From Achromobacter spanius (GTDB lineage: Bacteria; Pseudomonadota; Gammaproteobacteria; Burkholderiales; Burkholderiaceae_B), in the NCBI RefSeq assembly GCF_002812705.1, contig NZ_CP025030.1, positions 5,208,001 to 5,272,000 of the forward strand: DNA of 64,000 nucleotides, given 5' to 3'. The position numbers were made by a program, and so were the translations under genes. The notes beneath the pieces are model-generated. The model ran no database searches. It saw only the letters and a list, made by a program, of their open reading frames with translations, and was not told the origin of the DNA. Of this stretch, positions 56,848-64,000 are shown piece by piece. Every line of letters begins with the position of its first letter. The first letter of the stretch is position 1.

Positions 56848-56930
56848 GCAGCTCTCCAGACGTGGGCGCCGCGGCGGATGCGGCGCCCCCAAAAGGCGTT
56901 GTTTAGGGCCGGTAAGCCCTGAAAGGCGGA

Positions 56931-58067
56931 TTAATCGATCGACTTCACGGTCTGCACCGTTTGCGCGCTCGGGAACAGGTTGCTGATGAAGCGGTTCCAC
57001 CGCACCAGCGATGCCGTATCCACGAACACGACGTCTTTGGGGTCCAGCTCAAACTTCGATCCCACTGCCAAAGCCTGCGGCGACTTGGCGTTCAGGTGGA
57101 ACACCTCGGGCGTCGCTTGCTCGGTACTGCGCACCACAAACACTTGCGACGCATCGGCCGTCAACTGATTGGGGCCTCCCGCCAAGCCCAACGCCTCGGT
57201 CAACGACATGCGTCCATCGCGCATCACGACCGTGGTGGGCAGGAACACTTCGCCCATCACAAAGACCTTGCTGTCATCGCGCGGCGTCACACGTACGATG
57301 TCACCCGTTCTCAGCATCACTTGATTCAAGTCCTGGCCGCGTTCAACCAGCGCGGGCAAGTTCACACGGGTGCGGCGGCCATCGCGAATGACATAGACGG
57401 CGCTGCGGTCCGCGGTGGGCAGCAAGCCACCCGCGCGGTTGACCGCTTCGAGCAAAGTCATCGGAATGTCGTTGATGGCAACCGTGCCCGGGAACTTGAC
57501 TTCGCCTTCCACGTAGACGCGCTTGCTTCGATAGCCCAGCACGCGTACCGTGATCTGCGGATCCTGGATGTACTTGCCGGAGCTATTCACTATGAGATTG
57601 CGCGCCTGCAGTTCCGTCAACCCCGCCACTTTCAGCAATCCCGTATAGGGAAATTGGATATATCCAGTGGATGAGACGGTATACCCCGGTATGCCCGAGG
57701 CGGTATCCCCCATGACTAGTTCGGTCACCCCAGTCCCGATTGCGTAGGTTTGCGTCGGAAGGACGAGTTCGGGGTGATCCCACACCACGATGGAAAGAAT
57801 GTCGCCCGGCCCGATGCGGTAGGGCTCGGCGGTACCCAGCAGCTTTTCGACTCCGTCGTTGTTGATCAACGCCTGGCGGTTGCGCAGGTCGTCGACGACC
57901 AGCGAGGGTGTGATTTCCTTGATCGTCGCCACGGAATTCGGATCCAGGGGATCAACGAGGTGGTCGGATTTAAAGGTCATACCGGGGGACAAGGCGCAAG
58001 CGCCCAGCGAGGACACGAGCGCGATAGCGGCGATGGCTCGGCTCAACGTTCCGATAAATGTCGTCAT
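56931..58067 (-). CDS. wza: Wza-type outer-membrane polysaccharide export lipoprotein
   Basis: This 378-residue protein has lipobox SSLGAC near residue 22, the Poly_export domain (YRIGPGDILSIVVWDHPELVLP) and soluble ligand-binding SLBB repeats (about 170-330). The C-terminal amphipathic helix (about 350-372) matches the Wza pore. It works with Wzc. Its gene is the first of a minus-strand unit read away from the initiating transferase, 83 bases before wzc. Confidence 0.94.
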   Translation of the reverse strand: MTTFIGTLSRAIAAIALVSSLGACALSPGMTFKSDHLVDPLDPNSVATIKEITPSLVVDDLRNRQALINNDGVEKLLGTAEPYRIGPGDILSIVVWDHPELVLPTQTYAIGTGVTELVMGDTASGIPGYTVSSTGYIQFPYTGLLKVAGLTELQARNLIVNSSGKYIQDPQITVRVLGYRSKRVYVEGEVKFPGTVAINDIPMTLLEAVNRAGGLLPTADRSAVYVIRDGRRTRVNLPALVERGQDLNQVMLRTGDIVRVTPRDDSKVFVMGEVFLPTTVVMRDGRMSLTEALGLAGGPNQLTADASQVFVVRSTEQATPEVFHLNAKSPQALAVGSKFELDPKDVVFVDTASLVRWNRFISNLFPSAQTVQTVKSID

Positions 58068-58311
58068 GGCAAATCCACTGTGAATGACTTCGTTGCTTGG
58101 AATGGAGCCCGATGCGTAACGGGTTGCGACATTTCACTCTCTTTTCGAAGTCCCGCACATTCGACGGATGCCCTAAGCCTTCTCCTACATCGTTTGGAGG
58201 TTTCGGGTAAGCCTCGCACTCAATAAGATTTCGTCGGTAGCCACATGTTTTGCGGCAGTGCATCGTTTTTGCTTTCGCCGCAAGAAGACGCCCCACGAAC
58301 AGGAGTGCGCG
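58068..58311. promoter_or_regulatory. Divergent promoter region of the polysaccharide locus
   Basis: These 244 bases separate wza from the initiating transferase gene. CGGTAGC at 58235-58241 matches seven of eight bases of the ops core, the RfaH recruitment site, on the plus strand. A promoter for either side could not be picked with confidence. Confidence 0.4.
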
Positions 58312-59721
58312 ATGGACCCGTCCCAATCGGACACATCGGCAAGATTCAGCGGAGCAAGCTATCTGTACCGCCTGCTCGACGCCGCGATCGTCATCACCTG
58401 CGGCCTGACTGCCACCGGCTTGAAATTCTCGGACGATGCAATGGCGGAGCCTCCGCAGATTCATCTGTTCCTGATCTATTTGTGCGGCTTGGGCGTGATT
58501 GCCCTGTTCCCGGCATTTCGCCTGTACGTGTCATGGCGCGGCCGGCTGCTGACGGATCTGGTGGTGCGCAGCCTGGCCGCGTGGGCGACCGTGTTCGCGC
58601 TGGGCATCCTTGTCAGTTTTCTCATGCATCAGACCGCCGCGATATCCCGCATGTGGGCGGGTACCTGGTTTGGCATGACCGCCCTGACGCTGGCGGGTGT
58701 ACGCATCGCGGTCTACGCCGCGCTGGGCGCCGCGCGCGATCGCGGCCTGAACAAGAAGCACGTGTTGCTGGTGGGCTTCGGCGCGCTGGGGCATGACCTG
58801 TGGCGCCGCGTCGAACGCTATCGCGGCGCGGGTTATGAAGTGGCCGGCATCTACGCCGAGCCGCACGAAAGCCTGCCGCCGCAAGTCCGCCGCCTGCACG
58901 AACTGGACAACCTGCACACCTTCGTGCGCGAAAACAATGTGCGCGAGATCTGGATCGTTCTTCCGATGGAGGCGGGCCAGGAATTGCGCGAAGTGCTGTA
59001 TCACCTGCGCAACGACCTGGTGGATATCCGCTGGATTCCGGATGTGATGTCGATCCAGTTGCTGGGCCATCGCATCGGCGAATTCCTGGGCCTGCCCGCC
59101 ATCCAGCTCAACAGCCTGCCGGCCGCCGGCGTGCGCGGCTGGGCCAAGGAAGTGTTTGACCGCAGCTTCGCGTTCTTCGCCTTGATCGGCCTGGCGCCCC
59201 TGATGCTTTCCATTGCGCTGGCCATCAAGCTGACTTCGCGCGGGCCGGTGTTCTTTACACAGCCCCGGCTGGGCGTGGACGGCAAGGTGTTCCACGTCTA
59301 CAAGTTCCGCACCATGACCGTGCACCAGGAACAAGGCACGGTCACGCAAGCCACGCGCAACGATTCCCGCATCACCCGCATCGGCGGCTTTCTGCGTCGC
59401 ACCAGCCTGGACGAGCTGCCGCAGTTCCTGAATGTGCTGATGGGCGACATGTCGGTGGTGGGCCCGCGTCCGCACGCGCTGGAGCACAACGAAATGTACA
59501 AGGACCTGGTGCAGCGCTACATGATGCGCCACCGCGTCAAGCCGGGCATCACGGGCTGGGCGCAGGTCAATGGCTTTCGCGGGCAGACGGACACGCTGCG
59601 CAAGATGAGCGACCGCGTCGAGCACGACATCTACTACATCCAGCATTGGACGTTTCGGATGGACCTCTTGATCATCGCCCGCACGGCCGTGTCGGGATGG
59701 ACGGGCCGCAATGTCTACTAG
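58312..59721 (+). CDS. Undecaprenyl-phosphate hexose-1-phosphate transferase (WcaJ-like)
   Basis: This 469-residue polyisoprenyl-phosphate glycosylphosphotransferase starts the repeat unit by loading a sugar-1-phosphate on undecaprenyl phosphate. Four N-terminal helices are followed by a CoA-binding-like domain (about 140-280), a re-entrant helix (SFAFFALIGLAPLMLSIALAIKL) and the catalytic domain: KFRTMTVHQEQG, RRTSLDELPQFLNVLMGDMSVVGPRP, KPGITGWAQVNGFRG. ATG 58312 follows AGGAG. The sugar (Glc, Gal or other) is not certain. Confidence 0.93.
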   Translation: MDPSQSDTSARFSGASYLYRLLDAAIVITCGLTATGLKFSDDAMAEPPQIHLFLIYLCGLGVIALFPAFRLYVSWRGRLLTDLVVRSLAAWATVFALGILVSFLMHQTAAISRMWAGTWFGMTALTLAGVRIAVYAALGAARDRGLNKKHVLLVGFGALGHDLWRRVERYRGAGYEVAGIYAEPHESLPPQVRRLHELDNLHTFVRENNVREIWIVLPMEAGQELREVLYHLRNDLVDIRWIPDVMSIQLLGHRIGEFLGLPAIQLNSLPAAGVRGWAKEVFDRSFAFFALIGLAPLMLSIALAIKLTSRGPVFFTQPRLGVDGKVFHVYKFRTMTVHQEQGTVTQATRNDSRITRIGGFLRRTSLDELPQFLNVLMGDMSVVGPRPHALEHNEMYKDLVQRYMMRHRVKPGITGWAQVNGFRGQTDTLRKMSDRVEHDIYYIQHWTFRMDLLIIARTAVSGWTGRNVY

Positions 59722-60262
59722 CCCCTTGGGATGGCCCGCCGCGCGCCCGGAACCCCGCCCCGAGCCCAGCGCCGGTCTCGCCTTTGCGCCCTCCACCGCA
59801 CCCGAAGGCGTATTGCCTCCCGCGGACTTCCGCCACGCCGTGCAGATGCTGCCGCTCGTTTCCATCGACCTCTTGCTGCGCGACGCCGGCGGCCGCTACC
59901 TGACCGGGCTGCGCACCAACCCGCCCGCGCGCGGCGCCTGGTTTGTGCCGGGCGGCCGCATTCGCAAGAACGAGCCCCTGCGCGCCGCGCTGGACCGCAT
60001 CGCCCGTGAAGAACTGGGCCTGGCCATCGCGCCCGATGCGTGGAAGCCGCGCGGCGTGTACGAACACTTCTATGGCACCAATTTCGCGGGTGAAGCGGGA
60101 CGCTCCACCCACTACGTCGTCCTCGCCTACGAGGCCGAGCTTTCGTTGGACACCGCAAGCCTTCCGCGCGGCCAGCACCACGGCTACCGCTGGCTGCAAG
60201 CGGAAGAGATCGCCGCCGATCCCGGCGTGCATCCGTACACCCAGGCCTACTTCAAGGAGTGA
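59711..60262 (+). CDS. gmm: GDP-mannose mannosyl hydrolase (Nudix)
   Basis: This 183-residue Nudix enzyme hydrolyses GDP-mannose to GDP and mannose. The block FVPGGRIRKNEPLRAALDRI-AREELGL lacks the first Glu of the RE pair, the deviation that defines this subfamily. HFYGTNFAGEAGRSTHYVVLAYEAEL and HHGYRWL fit colanic-acid WcaH. A 40-residue N-terminal extension (Pro/Arg-rich) is longer than in WcaH. The ORF overlaps the transferase gene by 11 bases, so the true start could be lower. Confidence 0.88.
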   Translation: MSTSPLGWPAARPEPRPEPSAGLAFAPSTAPEGVLPPADFRHAVQMLPLVSIDLLLRDAGGRYLTGLRTNPPARGAWFVPGGRIRKNEPLRAALDRIAREELGLAIAPDAWKPRGVYEHFYGTNFAGEAGRSTHYVVLAYEAELSLDTASLPRGQHHGYRWLQAEEIAADPGVHPYTQAYFKE

Positions 60263-60267
60263 GCGCC

Positions 60268-61698
60268 ATGACGAATCCCCCTCCCGCCTACCGGGCAGTC
60301 ATCCTTTGCGGCGGTTCCGGCTCGCGCCTGTGGCCGCTGTCGCGCGAACTGTTGCCCAAGCAGTTCATCCGTTTGACCGATTCGCGCAGCCTGTTGCAGA
60401 ACACGCTGCTGCGGCTGGGCTCGGCGGGCGCGCAAGCCAAGCCGATGCTGGTCTGCAACGATGCCCACCAATACATTGCCGCCGAACAGGCGCAGGAACT
60501 GGGCATCAAGGACGCGGAAGTGATTCTGGAGCCCTTCGCGCGCAACACCGCGCCGGCCATCGCCGCCGCCACGCTGCGCGCCATGCGCGACGGCGAAGAC
60601 CCCATCATGCTGATCATGCCGTCCGACCACGTGCTGGAAGACGGCGAGGTGCTTCGGGCGGCCTTCGCCCAGGCCTATGAGGCGGCGCGCCAGGGCGCGC
60701 TGGTCACCTTCGGCATTACGCCCACCGCGCCGCTCAGCGGCTATGGCTACATCCAGTCGGACGAACCCGGCGAGATGGCGCCGGCGCGCCGGGTGCTGCG
60801 TTTTGTGGAAAAGCCCTCGCCCGAAGTCGCGCAACGCCTGATCGAAGACGGCGGCTATTACTGGAACAGCGGCATGTTCGCGTTCCAGGCGTCGGTGTTC
60901 CTGTCCGAGATGGGGCGGCTGGCGCCGAAGATGCTGGCGCAGGTGGAGGCGGCGGTGGCCGACGGCCATGGCGAAAACGCACTGTTCCACCTGGATGGCC
61001 CGGCGTTTGAGGCTTGCCCCAGCGACTCGATGGACTACGCCATCATGGAACGCACCGACAGCGCCGTGGTCATTCCGCTGGCGGCGTCGTGGAGCGACGT
61101 GGGCGCCTGGGACGCGGTCTGGGGCATCGCGCAGAAAACCGAGGAAGGCAATTCCACCAGCGGCGACGTCATGGTGGAGGATTCGCGCAACTGCCTGATC
61201 CATTCCACCAGCCGGCTGGTCGCTTCGGTGGGCCTGGACGACATTGTGGTGATCGAAACGGCGGACGCCGTGCTGGTGGCGCACAAGTCGCGCTCGCAAG
61301 ACGTGAAGCGGCTGGTGGAAACGTTCAAGACGCAGCACCGCTCCGAACTGAACCACCATCGCGAGGTGCAGCGGCCCTGGGGCTCGTATGACTCGGTGGG
61401 CCACGGCCCGCGCTACCAGGTCAAGCGGATCACGGTAAAGCCCGGCGCGCGCCTGTCGTCGCAGATGCATCACCACCGCGCGGAGCACTGGATCGTGGTG
61501 TCGGGCACGGCGCGCATCTACAACGGCGACAAGCAGTACCTGCTGACGGAGAACCAATCGACCTACATCCCGCTGGGCGAAACCCACAGCCTGGAAAACC
61601 CGGGGAAGATTCCGCTGGAGATCATTGAAGTCCAGTCCGGCGCGTATCTCGGCGAAGACGACATCGTCCGTTTTCAAGACATGTATGGCCGAGTCTGA
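60268..61698 (+). CDS. manC: Mannose-1-phosphate guanylyltransferase / mannose-6-phosphate isomerase
   Basis: This 476-residue bifunctional enzyme makes GDP-mannose. The nucleotidyltransferase signature is ILCGGSGSRLWPLSRELLPKQF; FVEKPSPEVAQ and YYWNSGMFAF follow. The C-terminal type-II isomerase has the cupin block RPWGSYDSV and HHHRAEHWIVVSGTARI. ATG 60268 follows AAGGAG (also the end of gmm). Downstream genes gmd and fcl use its product. Confidence 0.95.
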   Translation: MTNPPPAYRAVILCGGSGSRLWPLSRELLPKQFIRLTDSRSLLQNTLLRLGSAGAQAKPMLVCNDAHQYIAAEQAQELGIKDAEVILEPFARNTAPAIAAATLRAMRDGEDPIMLIMPSDHVLEDGEVLRAAFAQAYEAARQGALVTFGITPTAPLSGYGYIQSDEPGEMAPARRVLRFVEKPSPEVAQRLIEDGGYYWNSGMFAFQASVFLSEMGRLAPKMLAQVEAAVADGHGENALFHLDGPAFEACPSDSMDYAIMERTDSAVVIPLAASWSDVGAWDAVWGIAQKTEEGNSTSGDVMVEDSRNCLIHSTSRLVASVGLDDIVVIETADAVLVAHKSRSQDVKRLVETFKTQHRSELNHHREVQRPWGSYDSVGHGPRYQVKRITVKPGARLSSQMHHHRAEHWIVVSGTARIYNGDKQYLLTENQSTYIPLGETHSLENPGKIPLEIIEVQSGAYLGEDDIVRFQDMYGRV

Positions 61699-62095
61699 AG
61701 GGGTGTCTTCCGTCCCTTTTTGGCGTCCGGGCTTCGCCAGGCTCTGCCTGCCGGCGGCCGGCGTGTTCTTCCTGGTGCTGGTCACCGTGGGCAATCTGCC
61801 CGGCCTGGCGGCCGACATGTCCGACGCCTTTGGCGACAAGCGCCTGCATCTTGTGGCCTACGCCGTCCTGACGGGATTGATCTACCTGTCGGTCAACCGG
61901 CGCCCGGCGCTGGTGGCCATGTTGGCCGTGACGGCGCTGGGCGTGGTGGACGAGACCATCCAATCCTTTGTTCCCTACCGACAGGCTGAACTCTTAGACC
62001 TTTTGGCCGATATCTTGGCGGCGGGTGCAACAGTAATCTCATTGCACATCGGTTCCACAGCCTTCGGCTCCTTTCGTGAAGTCACTAAGTCTTAA
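61685..62095 (+). CDS. VanZ-like small membrane protein
   Basis: This 136-residue protein has about four helices. ATG 61685 overlaps manC by 14 bases, so it is translated in the same unit. [18 protein letters not shown] and [31 protein letters not shown] are the VanZ-family motifs (the E and Q-F pair in the second). The family is associated with glycopeptide resistance but mostly has no known role. In this locus it may aid the polysaccharide pathway; that is a guess. Confidence 0.75.
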   Translation: MAESEGVSSVPFWRPGFARLCLPAAGVFFLVLVTVGNLPGLAADMSDAFGDKRLHLVAYAVLTGLIYLSVNRRPALVAMLAVTALGVVDETIQSFVPYRQAELLDLLADILAAGATVISLHIGSTAFGSFREVTKS

Positions 62096-62105
62096 GGACA
62101 CAACC

Positions 62106-63215
62106 ATGCCAAAACGGGCACTGATTACCGGCGTTACCGGCCAAGACGGGGCCTATCTGGCGGAGTTCCTGCTGGCCAAGGGCTATGAGGTCCACGGCAT
62201 CAAGCGGCGCGCTTCGCTGTTCAACACCGCCCGCATCGATCATCTGTACCAGGATCCCCACGACAAGCCGCGCAATTTTGTGCTGCACCATGGCGATATG
62301 ACGGACTCTTGCAGCCTGATCCGTATCGTGCAATCGGTGCAACCCGACGAAATCTATAACCTGGCCGCCCAAAGCCATGTGGGGGTCTCGTTCGAAGAGC
62401 CGGAGTACACCGCCAACGCCGACGGCCTGGGCACCTTGCGCCTGCTGGAAGCCATCCGCATCCTGAAGCTGGAAAACAAGTCGCGCTTTTATCAGGCGTC
62501 GACCTCGGAGCTGTACGGCCTGGTGCAAGAAACGCCGCAGAAGGAAACCACCCCCTTCTACCCGCGCAGCCCCTACGCCGCCGCCAAGCTCTACGCCTAT
62601 TGGATCAGCGTGAACTACCGCGAAGCGTATGGCATGTACGCCTGCAACGGCATCCTGTTCAACCACGAATCGCCCAAGCGCGGCGAAACCTTCGTCACGC
62701 GCAAGATCACGCGCGGGCTGGCGCGCATTGTGCTGGGCCTGCAGGAATGCCTGTACCTGGGCAACCTGTCCGCCCTGCGCGACTGGGGCCATGCGCGCGA
62801 CTACGTCGAAATGCAGTGGCTGATGCTGCAACAGGACACGCCCGAGGACTACGTCATCGCCACCGGCTTGCAGTACAGCGTGCGTGAATTCATCAATACA
62901 GCGGCCCGCGAGCTGGGCATTCTGTTGGCGTGGGAAGGCGAAGGCCTGGAAGAAACGGCCACCGTGCTGTTCTCGCCCGTGCATGACGTGAAGCCCGGCC
63001 AGGTGATCGTGCGCGTGGACCCGCGCTACTTCCGCCCGACCGAAGTGGAAACCCTGTTGGGCGACCCCACCAAGGCGCGCGAAAAGCTGGGCTGGTCGCC
63101 GCGCACCACGTTCGCGGAATTGGTCAAGGAAATGGTGGAGGCCGACCTGAAGGATGCGCGTCGCGATGCGCTGGTCGAACAGAACGGCTACGAAATCTAC
63201 GCCTACAAGGAGTAG
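62106..63215 (+). CDS. gmd: GDP-mannose 4,6-dehydratase
   Basis: This 369-residue SDR enzyme forms GDP-4-keto-6-deoxymannose. [19 protein letters not shown] is the Rossmann motif; [14 protein letters not shown] with the catalytic Thr/Ser-Glu, and [15 protein letters not shown] with YxxxK. Length and sequence fit Gmd. The ATG at 62106 is chosen over the longer frame. Fcl follows seven bases on. Confidence 0.96.
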   Translation: MPKRALITGVTGQDGAYLAEFLLAKGYEVHGIKRRASLFNTARIDHLYQDPHDKPRNFVLHHGDMTDSCSLIRIVQSVQPDEIYNLAAQSHVGVSFEEPEYTANADGLGTLRLLEAIRILKLENKSRFYQASTSELYGLVQETPQKETTPFYPRSPYAAAKLYAYWISVNYREAYGMYACNGILFNHESPKRGETFVTRKITRGLARIVLGLQECLYLGNLSALRDWGHARDYVEMQWLMLQQDTPEDYVIATGLQYSVREFINTAARELGILLAWEGEGLEETATVLFSPVHDVKPGQVIVRVDPRYFRPTEVETLLGDPTKAREKLGWSPRTTFAELVKEMVEADLKDARRDALVEQNGYEIYAYKE

Positions 63216-63221
63216 TCGGCC

Positions 63222-64000
63222 ATGACGAACCTGGACCAACGCGTGTTTGTCGCGGGCCATCGCGGCATGGTCGGCGCCGCGATCACCCGCGAGCTGCACC
63301 GCCGTGGCTATCAGCACGTGCTGACCCGCAACCGAACCGAGCTGGACCTGGAAAACCAGAACCAGGTGCATCGCTTCTTCTCGACCACGCCGGTCGACGT
63401 GGTGTATCTGGCGGCCGCCAAGGTGGGCGGCATCCTGGCCAACCAGAACCATCCCGTCGACTTTCTCTACAAGAACCTGATGATCCAGTGCAACGTGATC
63501 CGCGCCGCGTATGCGGCCGGGGTGCGCAAGCTGCTGTTCCTGGGTTCGTCCTGCATCTACCCGCGCGAGGCGCCCCAGCCCATCCGCGAAGACGCCTTGC
63601 TGACCGGCCCGCTGGAAGCCACCAACGAGCCCTACGCCATCGCCAAGATCGCGGGCCTGAAGCTGTGCGAAGCCTACCAGCGGGAATACGGGGCGCGCTT
63701 TATCTGCGCCATGCCCACCAACCTGTACGGCCCGCACGACAACTACGACCTGCACAGCAGCCACGTGCTGCCGGCGCTGATCCGCAAATTCCATGAAGGC
63801 CGCGAAGCCGGCCAGGAAAGCGTGACGATCTGGGGCACGGGCACGCCGCTGCGGGAATTCCTGTACGTGGACGACCTGGCGAAAGGCTGCGTGATGCTGA
63901 TGGAACACCCCGACGCCGAAGGCATCTACAACATCGGCGCGGGCAAGGACATCAGCATTGCGGACCTGGCGGCGCTGGTGGCGCGCGTGGTCGGCTACCA
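63222..64000 (+). CDS. fcl: GDP-L-fucose synthase, 5' part (runs off window)
   Basis: The reading frame starts with ATG 63222 (AAGGAG upstream at the gmd end) and stays open to base 64000, so 259 residues are visible. RVFVAGHRGMVGAAI is the Rossmann motif, LGSSCIYPREAPQP gives the catalytic Ser/Cys, and EPYAIAKIAGLKLCEAY the YxxxK. The enzyme epimerises and reduces GDP-4-keto-6-deoxymannose to GDP-L-fucose. The C-terminal part lies beyond the window. Confidence 0.95.
   Translation, partial: MTNLDQRVFVAGHRGMVGAAITRELHRRGYQHVLTRNRTELDLENQNQVHRFFSTTPVDVVYLAAAKVGGILANQNHPVDFLYKNLMIQCNVIRAAYAAGVRKLLFLGSSCIYPREAPQPIREDALLTGPLEATNEPYAIAKIAGLKLCEAYQREYGARFICAMPTNLYGPHDNYDLHSSHVLPALIRKFHEGREAGQESVTIWGTGTPLREFLYVDDLAKGCVMLMEHPDAEGIYNIGAGKDISIADLAALVARVVGY

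Overview
The window is high-GC chromosomal DNA with dense, often overlapping genes. Gene content points to a betaproteobacterium of the Alcaligenaceae (Achromobacter/Bordetella type). The reasons are EarP-EF-P arginine rhamnosylation, DUF2863, DUF2968 and DUF1178 proteins, an acnA-type aconitase, a GabR/MocR-gabT-gabD locus, and a Yej-like peptide importer. No rRNA, tRNA, CRISPR array, insertion sequence or prophage was seen. Species assignment is inference.

Layout. 1-2556: the 5' part of an AMP-forming acyl-CoA synthetase and a 2,4-dienoyl-CoA-reductase-like SDR, divergent from a LysR regulator. 2557-11163: acnA with a palindromic promoter/operator, an extradiol dioxygenase, DUF2863, earP, efp with an unusual repeat-containing leader, DUF1178 and a DUF2968 lipoprotein. 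11281-25109: a complete-looking tad (Flp pilus) locus on the minus strand, running flp, tadV, tadE, a second tadE/F, cpaB, cpaC, tadZ, tadA, tadB, tadC, tadD, DUF3613, tadG and ending with a sigma-54 activator. 25226-30812: an MHYT membrane sensor, an AT-rich intergenic region, an orphan TpsB/ShlB-type outer-membrane transporter, and a Gly-rich lipoprotein plus MarR unit. The last unit is preceded by a near-consensus sigma-54 promoter and an 18-bp palindrome. 30928-37353: a four-gene Yej-like ABC importer. 37503-42549: a nuclease, CorA, a UvrD-like helicase and a DUF72 protein. 42607-47055: GABA catabolism. 47252-50253: an IMPase-family protein, a SIRT4-like sirtuin and serine acetyltransferase. 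50402-64000: a polysaccharide locus with galE, pgi, pmm/pgm, wzc and wza on the minus strand, and an initiating glycosyltransferase, gmm, manC, a VanZ-like gene, gmd and fcl on the plus strand. The last gene is cut by the window end.

How it fits together. Three surface systems dominate: the Flp/Tad adhesive pilus, a colanic-acid-like capsule or exopolysaccharide that uses GDP-mannose, GDP-L-fucose and UDP-galactose, and the TpsB/lipoprotein module. The sigma-54 activator at the end of the tad locus and the sigma-54 promoter in front of the lipoprotein suggest, by inference, that surface functions share one regulator.

The most unusual region is 26057-30812. It combines a TpsB-like porin whose conserved loop-6 VRGY-type motif reads AMGY, no recognisable TpsA partner, and a strongly repetitive lipoprotein co-transcribed with a MarR protein. 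Other second-look items are the efp leader (13-bp tandem repeats inside a long hairpin whose outer stem could cover the ribosome binding site), a tadV/tadE junction lacking any usable tadE start codon, several 13-15-bp tandem repeats, and a pair of related 80-bp intergenic elements with DnaA-box-like sequences flanking the IMPase gene.
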